Assembly: GCA_911728455.2 (NCBI GenBank)
Contig: OU452228.1
Span: forward strand, 5,828,001 to 5,892,000
DNA: 64,000 bases
From: Marthasterias glacialis
Taxonomy: Eukaryota > Echinodermata > Asteroidea > Forcipulatida > Asteriidae
Reading direction: 5' to 3'
The position numbers and the translations under genes were made by a program. Below, in pieces: positions 21,302 through 34,955 of this stretch. Below the pieces are notes generated by a model, which was not told the DNA's origin, searched no databases, and saw only the letters and a list, made by a program, of their open reading frames with translations. Every line of letters starts with the position of its first letter. The stretch's first letter is position 1.

Positions 21302-24226
21302 TCCAACAGTGTCAGACTTTTGACTTTCCCGCCATACGTTGGGAGATAGAGCCGTTGCTAAGTCTTGTTTTCACTCTGTTACAGCTTCGTGTACAAAAGT
21401 GCCATTAGACAGGCTTTTGAAGCGCATTCGGAGCAGCCCCGCTCCCTGGTGGTTTCAAGGTGGAAGATGGCTCTGGCTGGCCGGGAAAACCAGATTTTCG
21501 GATGCAGGACTATGGCAGCTACCTGCAGGTACAAGAAATTTCTCTCTAGCCCCATTATTTCTGGAGTTATTGGCCGTGGCGCTGCCGACTTCTTTTTTCG
21601 GCGTTTTTTTTGGCTGGCTTCAGTCCAGCACACACGTATAGGGGCCTTTGCTATTGTTGACGTACACACAGCATGGCCGTATGCACTGGACATCCTCGGG
21701 GTGTCCTCACTCCACGGTCCTTGGCATCCTCCCTTTTTATCCCGCAGCCCCAAGACCGGCATTTCTGGAAAGCCCATGAGCAGGGCTTTCCAACAGTGTC
21801 AGACTTTTGACTTTCCCGCCATTACTTTGGGAGAAAGAGCCGTTGCTATGTCTTGTTTTCACTCTGTTACAGCTTCGTGTACAAAAGTGCCATTAGACAG
21901 GCTTTTGAAGCGCATTCGGAGCAGCCCTGCTCCCTGGTGGTTTCAAGGTGGAAGATGGCCCTGGCTGGCCGGGAAAACCAGATTTTCGGATGCAGGACTA
22001 TGGCAGCTACCTGCAGGTACAAGAAATTTCTCTATAGCCCCATTATTTCTGGAGTTATTGGCCGTGGCGCTGCCAACTTCTTTTTTCTTCGTTTTTTTTT
22101 TGCTGGCTTCGGTCCAGCACACACGTAGCGGCCTTTGCTATTGTTGACGTACACACAGCATGGCCTTTTGCACTGGACATCCTCGGGGTGTCCTCACTCC
22201 GCGGTCCCTGGCATCATCCCTGTTTATCCCGCAGCCCCAAGACCGGCATTTCTGGAAAGCCCATGAGCAGGGCTTTCCAACAGTGTCAGACTTGTCACTT
22301 TCCCGCCATTACTTTGGGAGATAGAGCCGTTGCTAAGTCTTGTTTTCACTCTGTTACAGCTTCGTGTACAAAAGTGCCATTAGACAGGCTTTTGAAGCGC
22401 ATTCGGAGCAGCCCCGCTCCCTGGTGGTTTCAAGGTGGAAGATGGCCCTGGCGTTCCGGGAAAACCAGATTTTCGGATGCAGGACTATGGCAGCTACCTG
22501 CAGGTACAAGAAATTTCTCTCTAGCCCCATTATTTCTGGAGTTATTGGCCGTGGCGCTGCCGACTTCTTTTTTCGGCGTTTTTTTTTGCTGGCTTCGGTC
22601 CAGCACACACGTATAGGGGCCTTTGCTATTGTTGACGTACACACAGCATGGCCGTATGCACTGAACATCCTCGGGGTGTCCTCACTCCGCGGTCCTTGGC
22701 ATCCTCCCTGTTTATCCTGCAGGCCCAAGACCGGCATTTCTGGAAAGCCCATGAGCAGGGCTTTCCAACAGTGTCAGACTTGTCACTTTCCCGCCATTAC
22801 TTTGGGAGATAGAGCCGTTGCTAAGTCTTGTTTTCACTCTGTCACAGCTTCGTGTACAAAAGTGCCATTAGACAGGCTTTTGAAGCGCATTCGGAGCAGC
22901 CCCGCTCCCTGGTGGTTTCAAGGTGGAAGATGGCCCTGGCTGGCCGGGAAAACCAGATTTTCGGATGCAGGACTATGGCAGCTACCTGCAGGTACAAGAA
23001 ATTTCTCTCTAGCTCCATTATTTCTGGAGTTATTGGCCGTGGCGCTGCCGACTTCTTTTTTCGGCGTTTTTTTTGGCTGGCTTCGGTCCAGCACACACGT
23101 ATAGGGGCCTTTGCTATTGTTGAGGTACACACAGCATGGCCTTTTGCACTGGACATCCTCGGGGTGTCCTCACTCCGCGGTCCCTGGCATCCTCTCTGCT
23201 TATCCCGCAGCCACAAGACCGGCATTTCTGGAAAGCCCATGAGCAGGGCTTTCCAACAGTGTCAGACTTTTGACTTTCCCGCCATTACTTTGGGAGATAG
23301 AGCCGTTGCTAAGTCTTGTTTTCACTCTGTTACAGCTTCGTGTACAAAAGTGCCATTAGACAGGCTTTTGAAGCGCATTCGGAGCAGCCCCGCTCCCTGG
23401 TGGTTTCAAGGTGGAAGATGGCCCTGGCTGGCCGGGAAAACCAGATTTTCGGATGCAGGACTATGGCAGCTACCTGCAGGTACAAGAAATTTCTCCCTAG
23501 CCCCATTATTTCTGGAGTTATTGGCCGTGGCGCTGCCGACTTCTTTTTTCGGCGTTTTTTTTTGCTGGCTTCAGTCCAGCACACACGTATAGGGGCCTTT
23601 GCTATTGTTGACGTACACACAGCATGGCCGTATGCACTGGACATCCTCGGGGTGTCCTCATCCCGCGGTCCTTGGCATCCTCCCTGTTTATTCCGCAGCC
23701 CAAAGACCGGCATTTCTGGAAAGCCCATGAGCATGGCTTTCCAACAGTGTCAGACTTTTGACTTTCCCGCCATTACTTTGGGAGATAGAGCCGTTGCTAA
23801 GTCTTGTTTTCACTCTGTTACAGCTTCGTGTACAAAAGTGCCATTAGACAGGCTTTTGAAGCGCATTCGGAGCAGCCCCGCTCCCTGGTGGTTTCAAGGT
23901 GGAAGATGGCCCTGGCGTTCCGGGAAAACCAGATTTTCGGATGCAGGACTATGGCAGCTACCTGCAGGTACAAGAAATTTCTCTCTAGCCCCATTATTTC
24001 TGGAGTTATTGGCCGTGGCGCTGCCAACTTCTTTTTTCTTCGTTTTTTTTTTGCTGGCTTCGGTCCAGCACACACGTAGCGGCCTTTGCTATTGTTGACG
24101 TACACACAGCATGGCCTTTTGCACTGGACATCCTCGGGGTGTCCTCACTCCGCGGTCCCTGGCATCATCCCTGTTTATCCCGCAGCCCCAAGACCGGCAT
24201 TTCTGGAAAGCCCATGAGCAGGGCTT
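21302..24226. repeat. Second six-monomer higher-order repeat p-q-r-s-t-u, copy 1
   Basis: Units start at 21302 (p), 21789 (q), 22276 (r), 22764 (s), 23252 (t) and 23740 (u). Markers: p has GCCATACGTTGG (one base lost), GATGGCTCTGG, TTTGGCTGG and CCTTTTTATCC. q has GAGAAAGAGCC, GCTATGTC, CCCTGCTCC and TCTATAGCC. r has GCGTTCCGGG, ACTGAACATCC and CTGCAGGCC. s has AGCTCCATT and TTGAGGTAC. t has TCCCTAGCC, TCATCCCGCGG, CCCAAAGACC and GCATGGC. u has GCGTTCCGGG and TTTTTTCTTCG. p-q pairs recur at 24227, 26176 and 29102. Confidence 0.87.
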
Positions 24227-26175
24227 TCCAACAGTGTCAGACTTTTGACTTACCCGCCATACGTTGGGAGATAGAGCCGTTGCTAAGTCTTGTTTTCACT
24301 CTGTTACAGCTTCGTGTACAAAAGTGCCATTAGACAGGCTTTTGAAGCGCATTCGGAGCAGCCCCGCTCCCTGGTGGTTTCAAGGTGGAAGATGGCTCTG
24401 GCTGGCCGGGAAAACCAGATTTTCGGATGCAGGACTATGGCAGCTACCTGCAGGTACAAGAAATTTCTCTCTAGCCCCATTATTTCTGGAGTTATTGGCC
24501 GTGGCGCTGCCGACTTCTTTTTTCGGCGTTTTTTTTGGCTGGCTTCAGTCCAGCACACACGTATAGGGGCCTTTGCTATTGTTGACGTACACACAGCATG
24601 GCCGTATGCACTGGACATCCTCGGGGTGTCCTCACTCCACGGTCCTTGGCATCCTCCCTTTTTATCCCGCAGCCCCAAGACCGGCATTTCTGGAAAGCCC
24701 ATGAGCAGGGCTTTCCAACAGTGTCAGACTTTTGACTTTCCCGCCATTACTTTGGGAGAAAGAGCCGTTGCTATGTCTTGTTTTCACTCTGTCACAGCTT
24801 CGTGTACAAAAGTGCCATTAGACAGGCTTTTGAAGCGCATTCGGAGCAGCCCTGCTCCCTGGTGGTTTGAAGGTGGAAGATGGCCCTGGCTGGCCGGGAA
24901 AACCAGATTTTCGGATGCAGGACTATGGCAGCTACCTGCAGGTACAAGAAATTTCTCTATAGCCCCATTATTTCTGGAGTTATTGGCCGTGGCGCTGCCA
25001 ACTTCTTTTTTCGGCGTTTTTTTTTTGCTGGCTTCGGTCCAGCACACACGTAGCGGCCTTTGCTATTGTTGACGTACACACAGCATGGCCTTTTGCACTG
25101 GACATCCTCGGGGTGTCCTCACTCCGCGGTCCCTGGCATCATCCCTGTTTATCCCGCAGCCCCAAGACCGGCATTTCTGGAAAGCCCATGAGCAGGGCTT
25201 TCCAACAGTGTCAGACTTGTCACTTTCCCGCCATTACTTTGGGAGATAGAGCCGTTGCTAAGTCTTGTTTTCACTCTGTTACAGCTTCGTGTACAAAAGT
25301 GCCATTAGACAGGCTTTTGAAGCGCATTCGGAGCAGCCCCGCTCCCTGGTGGTTTCAAGGTGGAAGATGGCCCTGGCGTTCCGGGAAAACCAGATTTTCG
25401 GATGCAGGACTATGGCAGCTACCTGCAGGTACAAGAAATTTCTCTCTAGCCCCATTATTTCTGGAGTTATTGGCCGTGGCGCTGCCGACTTCTTTTTTCG
25501 GCGTTTTTTTTTGCTGGCTTCAGTCCAGCACACACGTATAGGGGCCTTTGCTATTGTTGACGTACACACAGCATGGCCGTATGCACTGAACATCCTCGGG
25601 GTGTCCTCACTCCGCGGTCCTTGGCATCCTCCCTGTTTATCCTGCAGGCCAAAGACCGGCATTTCTGGAAAGCCCATGAGCAGGGCTTTCCAACAGTGTC
25701 AGACTTGTCACTTTCCCGCCATTACTTTGGGAGATAGAGCCGTTGCTAAGTCTTGTTTTCACTCTGTCACAGCTTCGTGTACAAAAGTGCCATTAGACAG
25801 GCTTTTGAAGCGCATTCGGAGCAGCCCCGCTCCCTGGTGGTTTCAAGGTGGAAGATGGCCCTGGCGTTCCGGGAAAACCAGATTTTCGGATGCAGGACTA
25901 TGGCAGCTACCTGCAGGTACAAGAAATTTCTCTCTAGCCCCATTATTTCTGGAGTTATTGGCCGTGGCGCTGCCAACTTCTTTTTTCTTCGTTTTTTTTT
26001 TGCTGGCTTCGGTCCAGCACACACGTAGCGGCCTTTGCTATTGTTGACGTACACACAGCATGGTTTTTTGCACTGGACATCCTCGGGGTGTCCTCACTCC
26101 GCGGTCCCTGGCATCATCCCTGTTTATCCCGCAGCCCCAAGACCGGCATTTCTGGAAAGCCCATGAGCAGGGCTT
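24227..26175. repeat. Shortened higher-order repeat p-q-r-u (four monomers)
   Basis: Units start at 24227 (p), 24714 (q), 25201 (r) and 25689 (u-like, with TGTCACAGC). Compared with 21302-24226, the s and t units are missing, so the block is 1949 bp instead of 2925 bp. The q unit now has TTTTTTCGGCG instead of TTTTTTCTTCG and GGTTTGAAGG instead of GGTTTCAAGG, changes shared with later q units. Confidence 0.85.
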
Positions 26176-29101
26176 TCCAACAGTGTCAGACTTTTGACTT
26201 TCCCGCCATACGTTGGGAGATAGAGCCGTTGCTAAGTCTTGTTTTCACTCTGTTACAGCTTCGTGTACAAAAGTGCCATTAGACAGGCTTTTGAAGCGCA
26301 TTCGGAGCAGCCCCGCTCCCTGGTGGTTTCAAGGTGGAAGATGGCTCTGGCTGGCCGGGAAAACCAGATTTTCGGATGCAGGACTATGGCAGCTACCTGC
26401 AGGTACAAGAAATTTCTCTCTAGCCCCATTATTTCTGGAGTTATTGGCCGTGGCGCTGCCGACTTCTTTTTTCGGCGTTTTTTTTGGCTGGCTTCAGTCC
26501 AGCACACACGTATAGGGGCCTTTGCTATTGTTGACGTACACACAGCATGGCCGTATGCACTGGACATCCTCGGGGTGTCCTCACTCCACGGTCCTTGGCA
26601 TCCTCCCTTTTTATCCCGCAGCCCCAAGACCGGCATTTCTGGAAAGCCCATGAGCAGGGCTTTCCAACAGTGTCAGACTTTTGACTTTCCCGCCATTACT
26701 TTGGGAGAAAGAGCCGTTGCTATGTCTTGTTTTCACTCTGTTACAGCTTCGTGTACAAAAGTGCCATTAGACAGGCTTTTGAAGCGCATTCGGAGCAGCC
26801 CTGCTCCCTGGTGGTTTGAAGGTGGAAGATGGCCCTGGCTGGCCGGGAAAACCAGATTTTCGGATGCAGGACTATGGCAGCTACCTGCAGGTACAAGAAA
26901 TTTCTCTATAGCCCCATTATTTCTGGAGTTATTGGCCGTGGCGCTGCCAACTTCTTTTTTCGGCGTTTTTTTTTTGCTGGCTTCGGTCCAGCACACACGT
27001 AGCGGCCTTTGCTATTGTTGACGTACACACAGCATGGCCTTTTGCACTGGACATCCTCGGGGTGTCCTCACTCCGCGGTCCCTGGCATCATCCCTGTTTA
27101 TCCCGCAGCCCCAAGACCGGCATTTCTGGAAAGCCCATGAGCAGGGCTTTCCAACAGTGTCAGACTTGTCACTTTCCCGCCATTACTTTGGGAGATAGAG
27201 CCGTTGCTAAGTCTTGTTTTCACTCTGTTACAGCTTCGTGTACAAAAGTGCCATTAGACAGGCTTTTGAAGCGCATTCGGAGCAGCCCCGCTCCCTGGTG
27301 GTTTCAAGGTGGAAGATGGCCCTGGCGTTCCGGGAAAACCAGATTTTCGGATGCAGGACTATGGCAGCTACCTGCAGGTACAAGAAATTTCTCTCTAGCC
27401 CCATTATTTCTGGAGTTATTGGCCGTGGCGCTGCCGACTTCTTTTTTCGGCGTTTTTTTTTGCTGGCTTCAGTCCAGCACACACGTATAGGGGCCTTTGC
27501 TATTGTTGACGTACACACAGCATGGCCGTATGCACTGAACATCCTCGGGGTGTCCTCACTCCGCGGTCCTTGGCATCCTCCCTGTTTATCCTGCAGGCCC
27601 AAGACCGGCATTTCTGGAAAGCCCATGAGCAGGGCTTTCCAACAGTGTCAGACTTGTCACTTTCCCGCCATTACTTTGGGAGATAGAGCCGTTGCTAAGT
27701 CTTGTTTTCACTCTGTTACAGCTTCGTGTACAAAAGTGCCATTAGACAGGCTTTTGAAGCGCATTCGGAGCAGCCCCGCTCCCTGGTGGTTTCAAGGTGG
27801 AAGATGGCCCTGGCTGGCCGGGAAAACCAGATTTTCGGATGCAGGACTATGGCAGCTACCTGCAGGTACAAGAAATTTCTCCCTAGCCCCATTATTTCTG
27901 GAGTTATTGGCCGTGGCGCTGCCGACTTCTTTTTTCGGCGTTTTTTTTTGCTGGCTTCAGTCCAGCACACACGTATAGGGGCCTTTGCTATTGTTGACGT
28001 ACACACAGCATGGCCGTATGCACTGGACATCCTCGGGGTGTCCTCATCCCGCGGTCCTTGGCATCCTCCCTGTTTATTCCGCAGCCCAAAGACCGGCATT
28101 TCTGGAAAGCCCATGAGCATGGCTTTCCAACAGTGTCAGACTTGTCACTTTCCCGCCATTACTTTGGGAGATAGAGCCGTTGCTAAGTCTTGTTTTCACT
28201 CTGTTACAGCTTCGTGTACAAAAGTGCCATTAGACAGGCTTTTGAAGCGCATTCGGAGCAGCCCCGCTCCCTGGTGGTTTCAAGGTGGAAGATGGCCCTG
28301 GCGTTCCGGGAAAACCAGATTTTCGGATGCAGGACTATGGCAGCTACCTGCAGGTACAAGAAATTTCTCTCTAGCCCCATTATTTCTGGAGTTATTGGCC
28401 GTGGCGCTGCCGACTTCTTTTTTCGGCGTTTTTTTTTTGCTGGCTTCAGTCCAGCACACACGTATAGGGGCCTTTGCTATTGTTGACGTACACACAGCAT
28501 GGCCGTATGCACTGAACATCCTCGGGGTGTCCTCACTCCGCGGTCCTTGGCATCCTCCCTGTTTATCCTGCAGGCCCAAGACCGGCATTTCTGGAAAGCC
28601 CATGAGCAGGGCTTTTCAACAGTGTCAGACTTGTCACTTTCCCGCCATTACTTTGGGAGATAGAGCCGTTGCTAAGTCTTGTTTTCACTCTGTCACAGCT
28701 TCGTGTACAAAAGTGCCATTAGACAGGCTTTTGAAGCGCATTCGGAGCAGCCCCGCTCCCTGGTGGTTTCAAGGTGGAAGATGGCCCTGGCGTTCCGGGA
28801 AAACCAGATTTTCGGATGCAGGACTATGGCAGCTACCTGCAGGTACAAGAAATTTCTCTCTAGCCCCATTATTTCTGGAGTTATTGGCCGTGGCGCTGCC
28901 AACTTCTTTTTTCTTCGTTTTTTTTTTGCTGGCTTCGGTCCAGCACACACGTAGCGGCCTTTGCTATTGTTGACGTACACACAGCATGGCCTTTTGCACT
29001 GGACATCCTCGGGGTGTCCTCACTCCGCGGTCCCTGGCATCATCCCTGTTTATCCCGCAGCCCCAAGACCGGCATTTCTGGAAAGCCCATGAGCAGGGCT
29101 T
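26176..29101. repeat. Higher-order repeat p-q-r-t-r'-u (six monomers, different content)
   Basis: Units start at 26176 (p), 26663 (q), 27150 (r), 27638 (t), 28126 (r-like, T10, 489 bp) and 28615 (u-like). Its length is almost that of the 21302 block, but s is missing and a second r-like unit is inserted after t. The r-like unit shares GCGTTCCGGG, ACTGAACATCC and CTGCAGGCC with the r units. The last unit begins TTCAACAG because of a C to T at 28616 that breaks the conserved stem. Confidence 0.83.
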
Positions 29102-31051
29102 TCCAACAGTGTCAGACTTTTGACTTTCCCGCCATACGTTGGGAGATAGAGCCGTTGCTAAGTCTTGTTTTCACTCTGTTACAGCTTCGTGTACAAAAGT
29201 GCCATTAGACAGGCTTTTGAAGCGCATTCGGAGCAGCCCCGCTCCCTGGTGGTTTCAAGGTGGAAGATGGCTCTGGCTGGCCGGGAAAACCAGATTTTCG
29301 GATGCAGGACTATGGCAGCTACCTGCAGGTACAAGAAATTTCTCTCTAGCCCCATTATTTCTGGAGTTATTGGCCGTGGCGCTGCCGACTTCTTTTTTCG
29401 GCGTTTTTTTTGGCTGGCTTCAGTCCAGCACACACGTATAGGGGCCTTTGCTATTGTTGACGTACACACAGCATGGCCGTATGCACTGGACATCCTCGGG
29501 GTGTCCTCACTCCACGGTCCTTGGCATCCTCCCTTTTTATCCCGCAGCCCCAAGACCGGCATTTCTGGAAAGCCCATGAGCAGGGCTTTCCAACAGTGTC
29601 AGACTTTTGACTTTCCCGCCATTACTTTGGGAGAAAGAGCCGTTGCTATGTCTTGTTTTCACTCTGTTACAGCTTCGTGTACAAAAGTGCCATTAGACAG
29701 GCTTTTGAAGCGCATTCGGAGCAGCCCTGCTCCCTGGTGGTTTGAAGGTGGAAGATGGCCCTGGCTGGCCGGGAAAACCAGATTTTCGGATGCAGGACTA
29801 TGGCAGCTACCTGCAGGTACAAGAAATTTCTCTATAGCCCCATTATTTCTGGAGTTATTGGCCGTGGCGCTGCCAACTTCTTTTTTCGGCGTTTTTTTTT
29901 TGCTGGCTTCGGTCCAGCACACACGTAGCGGCCTTTGCTATTGTTGACGTACACACAGCATGGCCGTATGCACTGAACATCCTCGGGGTGTCCTCACTCC
30001 GCGGTCCTTGGCATCCTCCCTGTTTATCCTGCAGGCCCAAGACCGGCATTTCTGGAAAGCCCATGAGCAGGGCTTTCCAACAGTGTCAGACTTGTCACTT
30101 TCCCGCCATTACTTGGGGAGATAGAGCCGTTGCTAAGTCTTGTTTTCACTCTGTCACAGCTTCGTGTAAAAAAGTGCCATTAGACAGGCTTTTGAAGCGC
30201 ATTCGGAGCAGCCCCGCTCCCTGGTGGTTTCAAGGTGGAAGATGGCCCTGGCTGGCCGGGAAAACCAGATTTTCGGATGCAGGACTATGGCAGCTACCTG
30301 CAGGTACAAGAAATTTCTCTCTAGCTTCGTTATTTCTGGAGTTATTGGCCGTGGCGCTGCCGACTTCTTTTTTCGGCGTTTTTTTTGGCTGGCTTCGGTC
30401 CAGCACACACGTATAGGGGCCTTTGCTATTGTTGACGTACACACAGCATGGCCTTTTGCACTGGACATCCTCGGGGTGTCCTCACTCCGCGGTCCCTGGC
30501 ATCCTCTCTGCTTATCCCGCAGCCACAAGACCGGCATTTCTGGAAAGCCCATGAGCAGGGCTTTCCAACAGTGTCAGACTTTTGACTTTCCCGCCATTAC
30601 TTTGGGAGATAGAGCCGTTGCTAAGTCTTGTTTTCACTCTGTTACAGCTTCGTGTACAAAAGTGCCATTAGACAGGCTTTTGAAGCGCATTCGGAGCAGC
30701 CCCGCTCCCTGGTGGTTTCAAGGTGGAAGATGGCCCTGGCTGGCCGGGAAAACCAGATTTTCGGATGCAGGACTATGGCAGCTACCTGCAGGTACAAGAA
30801 ATTTCTCCCTAGCCCCATTATTTCTGGAGTTATTGGCCGTGGCGCTGCCGACTTCTTTTTTCGGCGTTTTTTTTTGCTGGCTTCAGTCCAGCACACACGT
30901 ATAGGGGCCTTTGCTATTGTTGACGTACACACAGCATGGCCGTATGCACTGGACATCCTCGGGGTGTCCTCATCCCGCGGTCCTTGGCATCCTCCCTGTT
31001 TATTCCGCAGCCCAAAGACCGGCATTTCTGGAAAGCCCATGAGCATGGCTT
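29102..31051. repeat. Higher-order repeat p-q/r-s-t (four monomers)
   Basis: Units start at 29102 (p), 29589 (q at its start, r at its end), 30076 (s-like) and 30564 (t). The 29589 unit has q markers (GAGAAAGAG, TCTATAGCC) and then r markers near its 3' end (ACTGAACATCC, CTGCAGGCC). It is therefore a q/r fusion that removed about one monomer; the switch lies between roughly 29890 and 29974. The s-like unit has private changes: TTGGGGAG, GTGTAAAAAAG and CTAGCTTCGTT. Confidence 0.82.
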
Positions 31052-34000
31052 TCCAACAGTGTCAGACTTTTGACTTTCCCGCCATTACTTTGGGAGATAG
31101 AGCCGTTGCTAAGTCTTGTTTTCACTCTGTTACAGCTTCGTGTACAAAAGTGCCATTAGACAGGCTTTTGAAGCGCATTCGGAGCAGCCCCGCTCCCTGG
31201 TGGTTTCAAGGTGGAAGATGGCCCTGGCTGGCCGGGAAAACCAGATGTTCGGATGCAGGACTATGGCAGCTACCTGCAGGTACAAGACATTTCTCTCTAG
31301 CCCCATTATTTCTGGAGTTATTGGCCGTGGCGCTGCCGACTTCTTTTTTCGGCGTTTTTTTTTGCTGGCTTCAGTCCAGCACACACGTATAGGGGCCTTT
31401 GCTATTGTTGACGTACACACAGCATGGCCGTATGCACTGGACATCCTCGGGGTGTCCTCACTCCGCGGTCCTTGGCATCCTCCCTGTTTATCCCGCAGCC
31501 CCAAGACCGGCATTTCTGGAAAGCCCATGAGCAGGGCTTTCCAACAGTGTCAGACTTGTCACTTTCCCGCCATTACTTTGGGAGATAAAGCCGTTGATAA
31601 GTCTTGTTTTCACTCTGTCACAGCTTCGTGTACAAAAGTGCCATAAGACATGCTTTTGAAGCGCATTCGGAGCAGCCCCGCTCCCTGGTGGTTTCAAGGT
31701 GGAAGATGGCCCTGGCTGGCCGGAAAAACCAGATTTTCGGATGCAGGACTATGGCAGCTACCTGCAGGTACAAGAAATTTCTCTCTAGCCCCATTATTTC
31801 TGGAGTTATTGGCCGTGGCGCTGCCGACTTCTTTTTTCGGCGTTTTTTTTTGCTGGCTTCAGTCCAGCACACACGTATAGGGGCCTTTGCTATTGTGGAC
31901 GTACACACAGCATGGCCGTATGCACTGGACATCCTCGGGGTGTCCTCACTCCGCGGTCCTTGGCATCCTCCCTGTTTATCCCGCAGCCCCAAGACCGGTA
32001 TTTCTGGAAAGCCCATGAGCAGGGCTTTCCAACAGTGTCAGACTTGTCACTTTCCCGCCATTACTTTGGGAGATAGAGCCGTTGCTAAGTCTTGTTTTCA
32101 CTCTGTTACAGCTTCGTGTACAAAAGTGCCATTAGACAGGCTTTTGAAGCGCATTCGGAGCAGCCCCGCTCCCTGGTGGTTTCAAGGTGGAAGATGGCCC
32201 TGGCTTTCCGGGAAAACCAGATTTTCGGATGCAGGACTATGGCAGCTACCTGCAGGTACAAGAAATTTCTCTCTAGCCCCATTATTTCTGGAGTTATTGG
32301 CCGTGGCGCTGCCGACTTCTTTTTTCGGCGTTTTTTTTTGCTGGCTTCAGTCCAGCACACACGTTTAGGGCCTTTGCTATTGTTGACGTACACACGGCAT
32401 GGCCGTATGCACTGGACATCCTCGGGGTGTCCTCACTCCGCGGTCCCTGGCATCCTCCCTGTTTATCCCGCAGCCCCAAGACCGGCATTTCTGGAAAGCC
32501 CATGAGCAGGGCTTTCCAACAGTGTCAGACTTGTCACTTTCCCGCCATTACTTTGGGAGATAGAGCCGTTGCTAAGGTTGTTTTCACTCTGTTACAGCTT
32601 CGTGTACAAAAGTGCCATTAGACAGGCTTTTGAAGCGCATTCGGAGCAGCCCCGCTCCCTGGTGGTTTCAAGGTGGAAGATGGCCCTGGCTGGCCGGGAA
32701 AACCAGATTTTCGGATGCAGGACTATGGCAGCTACCTGCAGGTACAAGAAATTTCTCTCTAGCCCCATTATTTCTGGAGTTATTGGCCGTGGCGCTGCCG
32801 ACTTCTTTTTTCGGCGTTTTTTTTTTGCTGGCTTCAGTCCAGCACACACGTATAGGGGCCTTTGCTATTGTTGACGTACACACAGCATGGCCGTATGCAC
32901 TGGACATCCTCGGGGTGTCCTCATCCCGGGGTCCTTGGCATCCTCCCTGTTTATCCCGCAGCCCAAAGACCGGCATTTCTGGAAAGCCCATGAGCAGGGC
33001 TTTCCAACAGTGTCAGACTTTTGACTTTCCCGCCATTACTTTGGGAGATAGAGCCGTTGCTAAGTCTTGTTTTCACTCTGTTACAGCTTCGTGTACAAAA
33101 GTGCCATTAGACAGGCTTTTGAAGCGCATTCGGAGCAGCCCCGCTCCCTGGTGGTTTCAAGGTGGAAGATGGCCCTGGCTGGCCGGGAAAACCAGATTTT
33201 CGGATGCAGGACTATGGCAGCTACCTGCAGGTACAAGAAATTTCTCTCTAGCCCCATTATTTCTGGAGTTATTGGCCGTGGCGCTGCCGACTTCTTTTTT
33301 CGGCGTTTTTTTTTGCTGGCTTCAGTCCAGCACACACGTATAGGGGCCTTTGCTATTGTTGACGTACACACAGCATGGCCGTATGCACTGGACATCCTCG
33401 GGGTGTCCTCACTCCGCGGTCCTTGGCATCCTCCCTGTTTATCCCGCAGCCCCAAGACCGGCATTTCTGGAAAGCCCATGAGCAGGGCTTTCCAACAGTG
33501 TCAGACTTTTGACTTTCCCGCCATTACTTTGGGAGATAGAGCCGTTGCTAAGTCTTGTTTTCACTCTGTCACAGCTTCGTGTACAAAAGTGCCATTAGAC
33601 AGGCTTTTGAAGCGCATTCGGAGCAGCCCCGCTCCCTGGTGGTTTCAAGGTAGAAGATGGCCCTGGCTGGCCGGGAAAACCAGATTTTCGGATGCAGGAC
33701 TATAGCAGCTACCTGCAGGTACAAGAAATTTCTCTCTAGCCCCATTATTTCTGGAGTTATTGGCCGTGGCGCTGCCGACTTCTTTTTTCGGCGTTTTTTT
33801 TGGCTGGCTTCGGTCCAGCACACACGTATAGGGGCCTTTGCTATTGTTGACGTACACACAGCATGGCCTTTTGCACTGGACATCCTCGGGGTGTCCTCAC
33901 TCCGCGGTCCCTGGCATCCTCTCTGTTTATCCCGCAGCCACAAGACCGGCATTTCTGGAAAGCCCATGAGCAGGGCTTTCCAACAGTGTCAGACTTGTCA

Positions 34001-34955
34001 CTTTCCCACCATTACTTTGGGAGATAGAGCCGTTGCTAAGTCTTGTTTTCACTCTGTTACAGCTTCGTGTACAAAAGTGCCATTAGACAGGCTTTTGAAG
34101 CGCATTCGGAGCAGCCCCGCTCCCTGGTGGTTTCAAGGTGGAAGATGGCCCTGGCTGGCCGGGAAAACCAGATTTTCGGATGCAGGACTATGGCAGCTAC
34201 CTGCAGGTACAAGAAATTTCTCTCTAGCCCCATTATTTCTGGAGTTATTGGCCGTGGCGCTGCCGACTTCTTTTTTCGGCGTTTTTTCTTTGCTGGCTTC
34301 AGTCCAGCACACACGTATAGGGGCCTTTGCTATTGTTGACGTACACACAGCATGGCCGTATGCACTGGACATCCTCGGGGTGTCCTCATCCCGCGGTCCT
34401 TGGCATCCTCCCTGTTTATTCCGCAGCCCAAAGACCGGCATTTCTGGAAAGCCCATGAGCAGGGCTTTCCAATAGTGTCAGACTTTTGACTTTCCCGCCA
34501 TTACTTTGGGAGATAGAGCCGTTGCTAAGTCTTGTTTTCACTCTGTTACAGCTTCGTGTACAAAAGTGCCATTAGACAGGCTTTTGAAGCGCATTCGGAG
34601 CAGCCCCGCTCCCTGGTGGTTTCAAGGTGGAAGATGGCCCTGGCTGGCCGGGAAAACCAGATTTTCGGATGCAGGACTATGGCAGCTACCTGCAGGTACA
34701 AAAAATTTCTCTCTAGCCCCATTATTTCTGGAGTTATTGGCCGTGGCGCTGCCGACTTCTTTTTTCGGCGTTTTTTTTTGCTGGCTTCAGTCCAGCACAC
34801 ACGTATAGGGGCCTTTGCTATTGTTGACGTACACACAGCATGGCCGTATGCACTGGACATCCTCGGGGTGTCCTCACTCCGCGGTCCTTGGCATCCTCCC
34901 TGTTTATCCCGCAGCCCCAAGACCGGCATTTCTGGAAAGCCCATGAGCAGGGCTT
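31052..34955. repeat. Transitional satellite block, eight monomers
   Basis: Units start at 31052, 31540, 32028, 32515, 33003, 33491, 33979 and 34468. The unit at 31540 is the first of a recurring subtype with GATAAAGCC plus CATAAGAC. The unit at 32028 has ACGTTTAGGGCC and CTTTCCGGG. The unit at 32515 lost two bases in GCTAAGGTTG. The unit at 33491 has CTATAGCAGC, GTAGAAG and CCACAAGACC. The unit at 33979 has TTTTTTCTTTGC, and the next begins TCCAATAGTG, both markers of the 1954-bp repeat downstream. No clear period is visible inside the block. Confidence 0.82.
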
